Of a stretch of 64,000 nucleotides of DNA, positions 55,899-64,000 are shown piece by piece; position 1 is the stretch's first letter, and each line of letters begins with the position of its first letter. The stretch spans positions 5,103,001-5,167,000 of the forward strand of contig NZ_CP162553.1 of assembly GCF_040939785.1 (NCBI RefSeq), read 5' to 3'. A program made the translations under genes and the position numbers. Under the pieces are notes generated by a model that saw nothing but the letters and a program-made list of their open reading frames with translations, did no database searches and had not been told where the DNA came from. The DNA comes from Bradyrhizobium lupini. Lineage in GTDB: Bacteria; Pseudomonadota; Alphaproteobacteria; Rhizobiales; Xanthobacteraceae.

Positions 55899-58586
55899 AT
55901 GGCTGAGAAGAACTGGCACGCGGGCAGCGCGCTTCCGATTGCGGTGCAGGCCGTCGTGTGCCTGGCCGCAGCGGTCGCGCCTGCGCGCGCCTTTGCCCTC
56001 TCAGACAGCTTCACCCCTCCGAGCTATCTCGGCGAGCTTGATCCCAACGTGATCTGGGAAGCCCTGATCGCGGGAATTGTGATCTGTTCGTTCTTCGCCG
56101 CGATCGCGCTGTGGATCCATTCCTCGCTGCGCCGGACCAGGCGTCTGCAGCTGCGGCGCAATGCCTTCGTCTCCTCCGCCATGAACAATCTCAACCAGGG
56201 CGTGGTGATGACGGATGCGCAGCGGCGCGTCATCTTCTGCAACGACCGCTATATCGAGATTTACGGCCTGGCGCGGTCGGATCTCTGGGCCAACATGAAC
56301 GGCTACGAACTCCTTGAGCTGCGACGCAAGCGCGGGGTGCTCGGCGCCGCCTCCAACGACGAGTTCTACGAGAAGGCGGCAAGCACCAACGGCTTGATCA
56401 CCGAACTGCCGGACGGGCGGGCCATCCTGGTGAAATATTTCGTGCTGCCCAACGGCGGCTCGGTGACGACGCATCTGGACGTCAGCGAGCAGCGCAGGCT
56501 GTCGCGGCAGCTCGCCTCCACCAAGCAGTTCCTGGAAACGGTGCTGGACAACGTGCCGGCCTGCGTGGCCGCAAAGAACATCGAGGATGGTCGCTACATC
56601 TTCGCCAACAGCGCCTATGAGCGGTTCTGGGGCTTCTCGCGCGACCATGTCGTCGGCAAGAACGCGCGCGAGCTGTTTGCGCCGATCTCGGCGGACAGCA
56701 TCGAGGCGACCGACCGCACGGCACTCGATTCGCCGGACGGCCAGTTTCGCAACGAATTCGAGGTCGACCGCGCCGGTGAGCGACGCATGGTTGCCTCGAT
56801 CCGGATCGTTGTCCGCAACGAGAGCAACAAGCCCGAATTCCTGATGCTCGTGTTCGAGGACATCACCGATCGCCGCTCGCTGTCGAAGGAGCTGGAGAGC
56901 ACGAAGAAGTTCCTCGAGCTCGTGGTCGACAACATCCCGGTGGCCCTGATCGTCGAGCAGGTCAAGGACGGCCGCTACCTGCTCGCCAACCGCAGCGCCG
57001 AGACGATCCTCAACCGCAGGCGCGAGGAAGCCACAGGCCTGACCGCGTCCGACATCTTCAATCCCAAGGAAGCCAAGCTGATCATCGCGCGCGACGAAGC
57101 CGCGATCAAGAAGCGTGGGATGATCACCGAAGAGCACCCGATCTCCACCAAGGACGGGCTGCGGCTGTTCCTCACCCGCCGCGCCACCGTGCTGGGCGAC
57201 ACCGGGGAGCCGCAATATCTGATCAAGACCCACGAGGACGTCACCGATCGCCGGCAGACCGAGTCGCGCATGGCGCACATGGCCTATCACGACGGCCTCA
57301 CCGATTTGCCGAACCGTGCCGCTTTCCTGCAGGCGTTGACCCAGATGATCGAGGCCTGCGAGGGCACCGGCGAGGAGTTCGCGGTTCTGTGCGTCGATCT
57401 CGACGGTCTCAAGGAGGTCAACGACGTCTTCGGTCATGCGCACGGCGACAAGCTCCTGGTCGAGGTGGCCCAGCGGCTCCAGGACTCCGCGCGCGGCGGC
57501 GTGGTGGCGCGCCTGTCCGGCGACGAGTTCGGCCTGATCATCGACGGTAAGCAGCCGGATGCAGGTCTCGCGCTGGCGCAGCAGATCGGTGATGCCGTCG
57601 CTAAGGAATTCCAGATCGACGGCCGCCCGGTCCGCGCCGGCGTCACCACCGGCATGTCGATCTTCCCGCACAACGGCGCCGACGCCGCCTCGTTGCTCGC
57701 CAATGCCGGCGCGGCGCTGTTCCGCGCCAAGCAGAAGTCGCGCGGCACGATCAGCCTGTTCCAGCCGGAGATGGACCAGCAGATCCGCGATCGCCGCGTG
57801 CTGCACCAGGATCTCTCGATGGCGATCAAGAACGGCGAGCTCTCGCTCGCCTTCCAGCCGCAGGGAGCAGCGGGCCATAGCGTCGCCGAGAGCGAGATCA
57901 TCGGCTTCGAGGCGCTGGCGCGCTGGCAGCATCCGGTGCGCGGCCAAGTCTCTCCGGCCGAATTCATCCCGATCGCGGAGGAAAGCGGCCTGATCGTCGA
58001 GATGGGCGAGTGGATCCTGCGCGAAGCCTGCCGCGAGGCCGCGTCCTGGCCGAAGCCGCTTCAGATCGCGGTCAACCTGTCGCCGGCGCAGTTCATGCAC
58101 GGCGACGTGGTCGGGCTCGTGCATTCCATCCTGCTCGAGACGGGTCTCGCACCCGGTCGGCTCGAACTCGAGATCACCGAGGGCGTGCTGATCGAGGACT
58201 TCGATCGCGGTCTGGCGCTGCTGCGCCGGCTCAAGGCGCTCGGCGTGCGCATCTCCATGGACGATTTCGGCAGCGGTTATTCCTCGCTGAGCTATCTCCA
58301 GGCGTTCCCGTTCGACAAGATCAAGATCGACCGCGCGTTCATCATCAATCTCGGCCGCAACCCGCAATCGGCGGCGATCGTGCGCGCGGTGATCGATCTC
58401 GGCCATGGCCTGGAAATGTCGATCGTCGCCGAGGGCGTCGAGACGCTGGAACAACTCGCCTTCCTCGCCGCGGAAGGCTGTGACGGCGTGCAGGGCTATC
58501 TGCTCGGCAAGCCACTGCCGATCGGGAAATATGCCGGCCTCGTCGGTCGTGCCGAAGTCATGGAGCTTGCGCTCAAGACCGGCTAG
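55899..58586 (+). CDS. PAS-GGDEF-EAL cyclic-di-GMP signalling protein (SGDEF variant)
   Basis: The 895-residue protein has two hydrophobic N-terminal segments (about 12-34 and 51-74) enclosing a short periplasmic loop, three PAS-type sensor domains (about 85-205, 215-335 and 345-470), a GGDEF domain with SGDEF at 540-544, and an EAL domain with EAL at 671-673. Downstream EAL motifs (NLSPAQF, EITEGVLI, DDFGSGYSSLSYL, KIDRAF) are intact. SGDEF variants can retain cyclase activity, but the EAL phosphodiesterase is more certain. PAS domains suggest control by a ligand or redox signal. Confidence 0.92.
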   Translation: MAEKNWHAGSALPIAVQAVVCLAAAVAPARAFALSDSFTPPSYLGELDPNVIWEALIAGIVICSFFAAIALWIHSSLRRTRRLQLRRNAFVSSAMNNLNQGVVMTDAQRRVIFCNDRYIEIYGLARSDLWANMNGYELLELRRKRGVLGAASNDEFYEKAASTNGLITELPDGRAILVKYFVLPNGGSVTTHLDVSEQRRLSRQLASTKQFLETVLDNVPACVAAKNIEDGRYIFANSAYERFWGFSRDHVVGKNARELFAPISADSIEATDRTALDSPDGQFRNEFEVDRAGERRMVASIRIVVRNESNKPEFLMLVFEDITDRRSLSKELESTKKFLELVVDNIPVALIVEQVKDGRYLLANRSAETILNRRREEATGLTASDIFNPKEAKLIIARDEAAIKKRGMITEEHPISTKDGLRLFLTRRATVLGDTGEPQYLIKTHEDVTDRRQTESRMAHMAYHDGLTDLPNRAAFLQALTQMIEACEGTGEEFAVLCVDLDGLKEVNDVFGHAHGDKLLVEVAQRLQDSARGGVVARLSGDEFGLIIDGKQPDAGLALAQQIGDAVAKEFQIDGRPVRAGVTTGMSIFPHNGADAASLLANAGAALFRAKQKSRGTISLFQPEMDQQIRDRRVLHQDLSMAIKNGELSLAFQPQGAAGHSVAESEIIGFEALARWQHPVRGQVSPAEFIPIAEESGLIVEMGEWILREACREAASWPKPLQIAVNLSPAQFMHGDVVGLVHSILLETGLAPGRLELEITEGVLIEDFDRGLALLRRLKALGVRISMDDFGSGYSSLSYLQAFPFDKIKIDRAFIINLGRNPQSAAIVRAVIDLGHGLEMSIVAEGVETLEQLAFLAAEGCDGVQGYLLGKPLPIGKYAGLVGRAEVMELALKTG

Positions 58587-58690
58587 AGCGTTTTTCGAGC
58601 GCAGCGGATGCGGGTTCGCGTCAAGAAAACGCGCCAAATCAGAATCTAGAGCCCCGTTCCGATTTTCATCGGAAGGGAAATGGCTCTAGA
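58584..58690. repeat. Dispersed intergenic repeat, degenerate copy
   Basis: The segment TAGAGCGTTTTTCGAGCG, then AAGAAAACGCGCCAAAT, then TCTAGAGCCCCGTTCCGAT, and the partly complementary end ATCGGAAGGGAAATGGCTCTAG are recognisable as the Bradyrhizobium-type repeat that ends in a palindrome. The terminal hairpin is imperfect here. It begins at the stop codon of the PAS-GGDEF-EAL gene and supplies a spurious ATG at 58680, which should not be used as the start of the next gene. Confidence 0.72.
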
Positions 58691-58724
58691 GATGGCGAGC
58701 GTTTCGCTCCCATTCGACGGCTTC

Positions 58725-60182
58725 ATGGCGGATTACGATTTTGCGATCATCGGCGGCGGCCTGAACGGCGTCAGCCTCGCCCGCGATGCCGCCGGCCGCG
58801 GCCTGCGGGTCATCCTGTTGGAGCAGGGCGATCTGGGCGGCGCGGCGTCGTCGGCAACGCCGCGGCTGATCCACGGCGCCCTGTCGGTTCTGGAACGGCG
58901 CGGCTTCCGCCGGGTGCGCCGGGCGCTCGCTGAGCGCCGGATCTGGCTCCGGATCGCGCCGCATCTGGTTCGGCCGATGCGCTTCGTGATCCCGGCGCAT
59001 TCCGACGAGCGCCCACCATGGCTGCTGCGCGTCGGCCTGCTCCTCTACGACAGCCTCACCAGCCGGAGCGGCCTGCCTGCAACGGCGACCCTCGACATCA
59101 CGCATCATCCGGTCGGCAACGCGCTGAAACGACCATTCGGCACGGCCTTCGAATATTCGGATTGCGTCGTCGACGATTCCCGACTGGTGGTGCTCACGGC
59201 ACTGGATGCGGCCGAGCGCGGCGCCGTGATTCGGACTGGAGCGCGCTGTGTGCGCGCCGATCAAACCGACACATGGCGGCTCGCGGTGGTCGACCGCGGC
59301 CATCGTCGCACGATCACGGCCCGGGCACTGGCCAACGCCACCGGCGGCTGGACGTCGATCGTCGCCGAGACCGTGCTGCGGCAGCCGCAACCCGCCGTGG
59401 CGGCGATGCAGATGAGCCAGATCATCGTCCCGCGATTGTTCGATTCCGATAACGTCTACGTCTTCCAGAACAGCGATGGCCGGCTGATCTTCGCGAGTCC
59501 TATCGCGCGCGATTTCACACTGATTGGAACAGTCACGCACGATTTCACCGGCGATCCTGCGATCGTCGCGATGCGGGGGGCCGACGTCAGCTATCTCTGC
59601 GAAGCGGCCAGTCGCTATTTCCGCGAGCGCGTTGCCCCGACCGACGTGGTGCGCGCGGTCTCCGGCGTCAACCTGACGCTGGCGTCCGCGCGCGGGCGTG
59701 ATGGCACGACGCTGTTCGACGCGCGACGGCGCAAGGCGCCGCTGATCACGATGTTTGGCGGTGACGTCACCACCTCGCGCCTGCGGGCGGAGCGCGCGGT
59801 GACGAAGTTGACGCCGTTCTATCCGATGTCGCCGCCCTGGACCGCAGGCGCGGCGCTGCCGGGCGGAGATTTTGCCTGGGATCGTTTCGACACCGAGGTC
59901 GATCTTGCGCGTGACCGCTGGCGCTTTCTCTCGGAGGCGCAGGCCCAACGCCTCGTCGCGGCCTATGGCTCGCGGCTATCGGCTGTGCTTGCCGAGGCGA
60001 AGACCCGGGACGATCTCGGCCCCGCCTTCGGTCCCGAACTGACCGGGGCCGAGGTGCGCTATCTCATGACCCACGAATGGGCGCGTTTTCCCGAGGACAT
60101 CCTGTGGCGCCGCTCCAAGCTCGGCCTGACGATGTCAGCGGGGGAATGCAATGCGCTGGCTGCGTTCATGGCGAATGCGTGA
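58725..60182 (+). CDS. glpD: Glycerol-3-phosphate dehydrogenase (GlpD-like FAD protein)
   Basis: The 485-residue protein has the FAD motif DFAIIGGGLNGVSLARDAAGRGL, LEQGDLGGAASSATPRLIHG, ANATGGW, and a C-terminal segment similar to GlpD (LTGAEVRYLMTHEWARFPEDILWRRSKLGLTM). It should oxidise sn-glycerol 3-phosphate to dihydroxyacetone phosphate and pass electrons to quinone. I chose ATG 58725 because the upstream ATG lies in an intergenic repeat and adds unrelated residues. No strong ribosome binding site is seen at 58725. Confidence 0.88.
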   Translation: MADYDFAIIGGGLNGVSLARDAAGRGLRVILLEQGDLGGAASSATPRLIHGALSVLERRGFRRVRRALAERRIWLRIAPHLVRPMRFVIPAHSDERPPWLLRVGLLLYDSLTSRSGLPATATLDITHHPVGNALKRPFGTAFEYSDCVVDDSRLVVLTALDAAERGAVIRTGARCVRADQTDTWRLAVVDRGHRRTITARALANATGGWTSIVAETVLRQPQPAVAAMQMSQIIVPRLFDSDNVYVFQNSDGRLIFASPIARDFTLIGTVTHDFTGDPAIVAMRGADVSYLCEAASRYFRERVAPTDVVRAVSGVNLTLASARGRDGTTLFDARRRKAPLITMFGGDVTTSRLRAERAVTKLTPFYPMSPPWTAGAALPGGDFAWDRFDTEVDLARDRWRFLSEAQAQRLVAAYGSRLSAVLAEAKTRDDLGPAFGPELTGAEVRYLMTHEWARFPEDILWRRSKLGLTMSAGECNALAAFMANA

Positions 60183-60257
60183 ACGAACGGCCTCTAACCG
60201 GTTGAGTGAGGGACGATCGGCCGCTAGCGTGCGGCTTGATTGGGGTTGGCAGGAACC

Positions 60258-61426
60258 ATGACTGACGAGTTGCCCAGAACAGACGCGGCTGCGGCTGCGG
60301 TCGGAGAGACGCAGTTCGCGGCCGGCGAGCCGTTGCTGCGCATCGAGGGCGTCGCCAAGACGTTCGGGACGTTCCGGGCCGTCGATGGCGTCTCGCTCGA
60401 CATCAAGGCCGGCGAGTTCTTTGCGCTGCTCGGGCCCAGCGGCTGCGGCAAGACCACGCTTCTGCGCATGCTCGCCGGTTTCGAAGCGCCGGATCAAGGG
60501 CGCATTCTGCTCGGCGGCAAGGACATCGCGCAGGCGCTGCCGCATGAGCGGCCGATCAACATGATGTTCCAGAACTACGCGCTGTTTCCGCACCTGTCGG
60601 TGCGCGACAACATCGCCTTCGGCCTGAAGCGCGCCGGTATGGCGCGCGCAGACATCGCCACGCGTGTGGCGGAGATGGTTGCGCTGGTGAAGCTCGACGG
60701 ACTCGAGAAGCGCAAGCCCGACCAGCTCTCCGGGGGACAGCGCCAGCGCGTGGCGTTGGCGCGTGCACTGGCGCGACGCCCGCAGCTCCTTCTGCTCGAT
60801 GAGCCGCTCGCAGCGCTGGACAAGAAGCTGCGCGAAAGCACCCAAGGCGAACTGATGGAGCTTCAGCGCCGGCTCGGCATGACCTTCATCATCGTCACCC
60901 ACGACCAGGAAGAGGCGATGACGATGGCGAGCCGGATCGGCGTGATGAGGGACGGCAGGCTGGCGCAGGTCGCGAGTCCCCGCGAACTCTACGAGGCGCC
61001 ACGCTCGCGCTGGATCGCGGAGTTTGTCGGCGACATCAACCTGTTCGACGCCAAGTCCAAATTGCGCGACGGTCATCGTCTGGTCATAGGCACGCGCGAT
61101 GCGGGACCGCTGGTGGTGGCGGAGCCGCGCGAGCCGTTCGGTGAGGTCAGATTATCGGTTGCGATCCGCCCCGAGAAGGTCAAGCTGTCGCGCCGTGGGC
61201 CGGGGAGGAGGCCGGTCATGAGACGGCGATCAACCAGCTGGACGGCGTGATCGCCGACATCTGCTATCTCGGCGGCACCACCACTTACAAGGTGAAGCTC
61301 GAGGCCGGCGGGACGGTGCAGGCGTCGGTCGCCAACAGCGCGCGCCTTGACGTCGACGCCTACAGCGTGGGCCAGCCTGTCGTCGCCTGGTTCACGCCCG
61401 ACGACTGCGTGGTGCTGCCGTCATGA
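60258..61426 (+). CDS. potA: Polyamine-type ABC transporter ATP-binding protein (PotA-like), frameshifted
   Basis: The ATPase has Walker A GPSGCGKT, the signature LSGGQRQRVALARAL, Walker B LLLLDEP and the switch His in IVTHDQEEAM, as in PotA/PotG. The uninterrupted frame stops at 61250, in the C-terminal domain. Adding one G to the GGGG run at 61202-61205 restores EEAGHETAINQLDGVIADICYLGGTT and a complete TOBE-type domain ending at 61426, for about 389 residues. The corrected stop overlaps the potB start by 4 bases, as expected in an operon. AGGA precedes the ATG. Confidence 0.88.
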
Positions 61427-62337
61427 GCGGGCGCCGCATTTTTGCGCGACCGGCTCACTTTGCCGCGATCGCGCCCTATGTCTGGATGGTGCTGTTCTTC
61501 CTGGTGCCGTTCGGCTTCGTGCTGAAGATCAGCCTGTCGCAGACGGCGATCGCGCAGCCGCCTTACGAGCCGGTGTTCGACCTGATGGCGGGATGGGGGG
61601 CGCTGAAGGCCGCCTTTGCCGCGCTGTCGATCGACAATTTCAGGCTGCTCGTCTCCGACGATATCTACGTGTTCGCCTATGTGCGTAGCCTCACCGTCGC
61701 CGTCACCGCGACCGCGCTGTTGCTCCTGATCGGCTATCCCATCGCCTACGGCATGGCGCGGCTGCCGGCGCGCTGGCAGGCCGTGGCGATGGTGCTGGTG
61801 ATCGTGCCGTTCTGGACCTCGTTCCTGATCCGGATCTATGCCTGGATCAACATCCTCCAGCACGACGGCCTGCTCAACCAGATACTGCTGGCGCTGCATC
61901 TGGTTAGTCAGCCCGTGGTGTGGCTCTCCACCGACAGCGCGATGTATATCGGCATCGTCTATTCCTACCTGCCGTTCATGATCCTGCCGCTCTACGCCAC
62001 GCTGGCCAAAATGGAGCCGGTGCTGGAGGAGGCCGCCTCCGATCTCGGCGCGCCGCGCTGGCAGGTGTTCTGGCTCGTCACCTTCCCGCTGTCGCTGCCC
62101 GGCGTCGGCGCCGGCGTGCTGCTGTGCTTCATCCCCATCGTCGGCGAGTTCGTCATTCCGGATCTCCTGGCCGGCTCCAATGCGCTGATGATCGGCCAGA
62201 CCTTGTGGCTCGAATTCTTCACTAACAAGGACTGGCCGGTCGCCTCCGCCGCGGCCATCGTGTTGTTGGTGGTGCTGCTGGTCCCGCTGCTGCTGTACGA
62301 ACGGCTGCAGAAGCGGCAGCTGGAACAGGGGCGGTGA
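61423..62337 (+). CDS. potB: ABC transporter permease (PotB-like)
   Basis: The 304-residue inner-membrane protein has six helices and the ABC permease EAA loop EEAASDLGAPRWQVFWLVTFPLSLPG. N-terminal features (YVWMVLFFLVPFGFVLKISLSQ) match the PotB/PotH group, which carry putrescine or spermidine. It overlaps potA by 4 bases and potC follows 4 bases after it. Confidence 0.9.
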   Translation: MSGRRIFARPAHFAAIAPYVWMVLFFLVPFGFVLKISLSQTAIAQPPYEPVFDLMAGWGALKAAFAALSIDNFRLLVSDDIYVFAYVRSLTVAVTATALLLLIGYPIAYGMARLPARWQAVAMVLVIVPFWTSFLIRIYAWINILQHDGLLNQILLALHLVSQPVVWLSTDSAMYIGIVYSYLPFMILPLYATLAKMEPVLEEAASDLGAPRWQVFWLVTFPLSLPGVGAGVLLCFIPIVGEFVIPDLLAGSNALMIGQTLWLEFFTNKDWPVASAAAIVLLVVLLVPLLLYERLQKRQLEQGR

Positions 62338-62341
62338 GGCG

Positions 62342-63154
62342 ATGCGCAAGGTCTCCCGTCTGTCCCGCTTCAACGTCGCCTCGCTTTCGCTGGGTCTGGC
62401 CTTCCTCTATCTGCCGATCCTGATCCTCGTGATCTATTCCTTCAATGCCTCGCGGCTGGTGACGGTGTGGGGTGGCTGGTCGCTGCGCTGGTATCACGAG
62501 TTCTTCAATGACCGCGCCATGATCGAGGCGGCCTGGATGAGCCTGCGCGTCGCGGTTTCGTCGGCAACCATTGCGACCCTGATCGGCACGCTCGCCGCCG
62601 TGGCGCTGTCGCGCGGCGAGCGGTTTCGCGGCCGCACCCTGTTCTCCGGCATGCTCTATGCGCCGCTGGTGATGCCGGAGGTGATCACCGGACTGTCGCT
62701 GCTGCTGCTGTTCGTGGCGCTAAACGCGGAGCGCGGCTTCTGGACGGTGACGATCGCCCATACCACGCTGACGATGTGCTTCGTCGCCGTCGTCGTGCAG
62801 TCCCGCCTCGGCTCGCTCGACCGCTCCTTGGAAGAGGCCGCGATGGATCTCGGCTACGACCCCCTGCGCGCGTTCGTGGCCGTAACGCTGCCGCTGATCG
62901 CGCCTGCGATCGTCGCGGGCTGGATGCTCGCCTTCACGCTGTCGCTGGACGATCTCGTGATCGCGAGCTTCACCACCGGCCCCGGCTCGGCGACGCTGCC
63001 GATCCGGATCTATTCGGAAGTGCGGCTCGGAGTGAAGCCCGAGATCAACGCGATCTGCACGCTGGTGATCGCCTTGATTGCTGTTGTCATCGTCATCGCC
63101 TCGCTCGCCTCGAAACTGTCGAGCTCGCAGGGCGAGAGCGCGGCGCCGCTATAA
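62342..63154 (+). CDS. potC: ABC transporter permease (PotC-like)
   Basis: The 270-residue permease has six helices and the EAA loop EEAAMDLGYDPLRAFVAVTLPLIAP. It resembles PotC/PotI, including FSLDDL-like SLDDLVIASFTTGPGSATLPIRIYSEVRLGVKPEINA. It forms the translocation pore with PotB. No substrate-binding protein gene follows in the window. Confidence 0.92.
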   Translation: MRKVSRLSRFNVASLSLGLAFLYLPILILVIYSFNASRLVTVWGGWSLRWYHEFFNDRAMIEAAWMSLRVAVSSATIATLIGTLAAVALSRGERFRGRTLFSGMLYAPLVMPEVITGLSLLLLFVALNAERGFWTVTIAHTTLTMCFVAVVVQSRLGSLDRSLEEAAMDLGYDPLRAFVAVTLPLIAPAIVAGWMLAFTLSLDDLVIASFTTGPGSATLPIRIYSEVRLGVKPEINAICTLVIALIAVVIVIASLASKLSSSQGESAAPL

Positions 63155-63163
63155 CGGGAGGCG

Positions 63164-63688
63164 ATGATGACGTTTGCCTATCAGGTCCTGGTGCATACGC
63201 CGCTCTGGGTCTGGACCTTGCTCGCCTATCTGGTCTGGCAGGGCATCAAGGCGATGCAGCCGCGCAAGACGCCGATCTGGCGTGCGCTGATCGTTCCGAT
63301 CGTATTCATCGTCTGGGGCATTTCGCGGATTGGCTTCGGACATCAGGATAGCGCGTGGCCGCTGGTTGCCTGGGGCGGGGCCGCATTGGTGTTGTTGCCG
63401 ATCGGCGTATTAACGTCGCGTCCGTTCGACGTCGATCACAAGACAGGCGAGATCATCCGCGCGGGTGGCGCCTTTGCGCTGATCCGCAACCTCGTCATAT
63501 TCTCTCTGCAGTATGCGGTCGGCGTGATCTCGACGGTCGATGCGAGCGACCGTGCACTCGCACTCGTCGTCGGCGGCGCGATTTCGGGCGCGACCGCGGG
63601 CTATTTCATCGGCTCGACGATCGCGCTGCTGGTTGCCTACCAAAGAAAGCGCGCCGTGGATCTCAGGACTTCACCGCACCGGCCGTGA
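63164..63688 (+). CDS. DUF6622-type membrane protein
   Basis: The 174-residue protein has about five hydrophobic segments and the stretches VWTLLAYLVWQGIKAMQPR, FDVDHKTGEIIRAGGAFALIRNLVIF. It appears to match a small uncharacterised membrane family (DUF6622-like). It follows potC by 9 bases and may be co-transcribed, but it is not a known transporter part. Its 3' end overlaps the convergent sugar-type permease gene by 26 bases. Confidence 0.65.
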   Translation: MMTFAYQVLVHTPLWVWTLLAYLVWQGIKAMQPRKTPIWRALIVPIVFIVWGISRIGFGHQDSAWPLVAWGGAALVLLPIGVLTSRPFDVDHKTGEIIRAGGAFALIRNLVIFSLQYAVGVISTVDASDRALALVVGGAISGATAGYFIGSTIALLVAYQRKRAVDLRTSPHRP

Positions 63689-64000
63689 GCCCGCCCACCA
63701 TGTAGCGCTTGAAGGCGTAATAGACCGCGGCCGGCGGCAGCGCGTAGATGAAGCCGGTGGTCATCAACAGCTCCCACGGCGAGTCGTCGGCGGCGAGGAA
63801 GTTGCCGAGCGCGACCGGCAGCGTGATATCGGTGTCCTTGGACAAGAGCAGGAACGCGTAGAGATATTCGTTCCAGGCCAGCAGCACGGCATAGGTGCCG
63901 ATCGCGACCAGCGAGGGCATCATCAGCGGCACATAGACCAGGCGGAACAGCTGCAGCGTGGTCGCGCCGTCCATCACGGCGGCCTCGTCGAGCTCGACCG
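63663..64000 (-). CDS. ABC transporter permease, carbohydrate type, partial
   Basis: The last 112 or so residues of a MalG/UgpE-type permease are present, and the gene runs off the right edge. The EAA loop (ELDEAAVMDGATTLQLFRLVYVPLMMP) is followed by two helices and the family-typical ending FKRYMVGGLTAGAVKS. This belongs to a different ABC system from potABC, on the opposite strand. Given the nearby GlpD, a glycerol or glycerol-phosphate importer is possible, but this is inference. Confidence 0.85.
   Translation of the reverse strand, partial: VELDEAAVMDGATTLQLFRLVYVPLMMPSLVAIGTYAVLLAWNEYLYAFLLLSKDTDITLPVALGNFLAADDSPWELLMTTGFIYALPPAAVYYAFKRYMVGGLTAGAVKS

Noticed and set aside
56001..58637. 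Open frame of 878 codons antisense to the PAS-GGDEF-EAL gene
   Set aside because: Same reason: a shadow of a well-supported gene created by high GC content and few stop codons.
58680..58724. ATG at 58680 as the glpD start
   Set aside because: It lies inside a dispersed repeat and adds residues unrelated to GlpD proteins, which normally begin just before the FAD motif.

Overview
The window is chromosomal DNA of a high-GC alphaproteobacterium, most likely Bradyrhizobium or a close Hyphomicrobiales relative. The evidence is the set of lineage-typical genes: a GapR/DUF2312 protein, DUF2852, DUF1036, DUF1244 and DUF882 proteins, an aa3-type oxidase subunit IV beside a three-subunit transhydrogenase (pntAA-pntAB-pntB), a long Gly/Arg-tailed S21 protein, and Bradyrhizobium-type palindromic intergenic repeats. 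Most of it reads as ordinary core genome. I see no tRNA, rRNA, CRISPR array, transposase, integrase or prophage gene.

Layout. 0.4-7.7 kb: a ClpP-fold-like periplasmic protein, an SDR dehydrogenase, a SnoaL-like protein, two YciI-type proteins, a TetR regulator with its probable DUF2852 target, a fatty acid desaturase, an unusual serine-acetyltransferase homologue and a DUF2231 membrane protein. 8.2-17.2 kb: the Tol-Pal envelope system (tolQ, tolR, tolA, tolB, pal, cpoB), split between tolB and pal by a GGDEF-EAL protein and a FeeM/LuxI-like N-acyl synthase homologue. 17.3-20.5 kb: tilS and ftsH. 20.6-25.3 kb: a dispersed repeat, two polytopic membrane proteins (one a frameshifted GT87), an orphan Flp pilin and a PAP2 protein. 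25.5-29.9 kb: a TetR regulator, pyruvate kinase, and DUF1036, DUF1244, GapR and DUF1801 proteins. 29.9-37.9 kb: two cell-wall enzymes (DUF882 and an L,D-transpeptidase), an orphan NtrC-type response regulator and an M3 oligopeptidase. 38-47.1 kb: a large membrane patatin, oxidase subunit IV, the transhydrogenase operon, a hydrolase, a NhaD-like antiporter and a decayed Ca2+/H+ antiporter. 47.1-55.7 kb: a cupin, an envelope protein, a TPR lipoprotein, S21, AqpZ, purE-purK, a diguanylate cyclase, four small proteins and an L-2-hydroxyglutarate oxidase. 55.9-64 kb: a PAS-GGDEF-EAL protein, a GlpD-like dehydrogenase, a polyamine-type ABC transporter and the edge of a sugar-type ABC permease.

How the genes work together. 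Envelope maintenance dominates: Tol-Pal, FtsH, the transpeptidase, the DUF882 protein and membrane lipid enzymes. Three cyclic-di-GMP enzymes lie within 47 kb.

The most distinctive global signal is eight probable single-base frameshifts in seven otherwise well-conserved genes (GT87, TetR, DUF882, L,D-transpeptidase, patatin twice, pntA, potA). Five are repaired by adding one G. This density fits residual sequencing indels better than real gene loss and should be checked before any of these genes is called a pseudogene. The best biological leads are a matching operator pair that appears to link a TetR protein to a DUF2852 gene, the c-di-GMP/FeeM-like insertion in the tol-pal locus, a TolB with a twin-arginine signal, and a patatin whose catalytic residues are separated by a multi-helix membrane domain.
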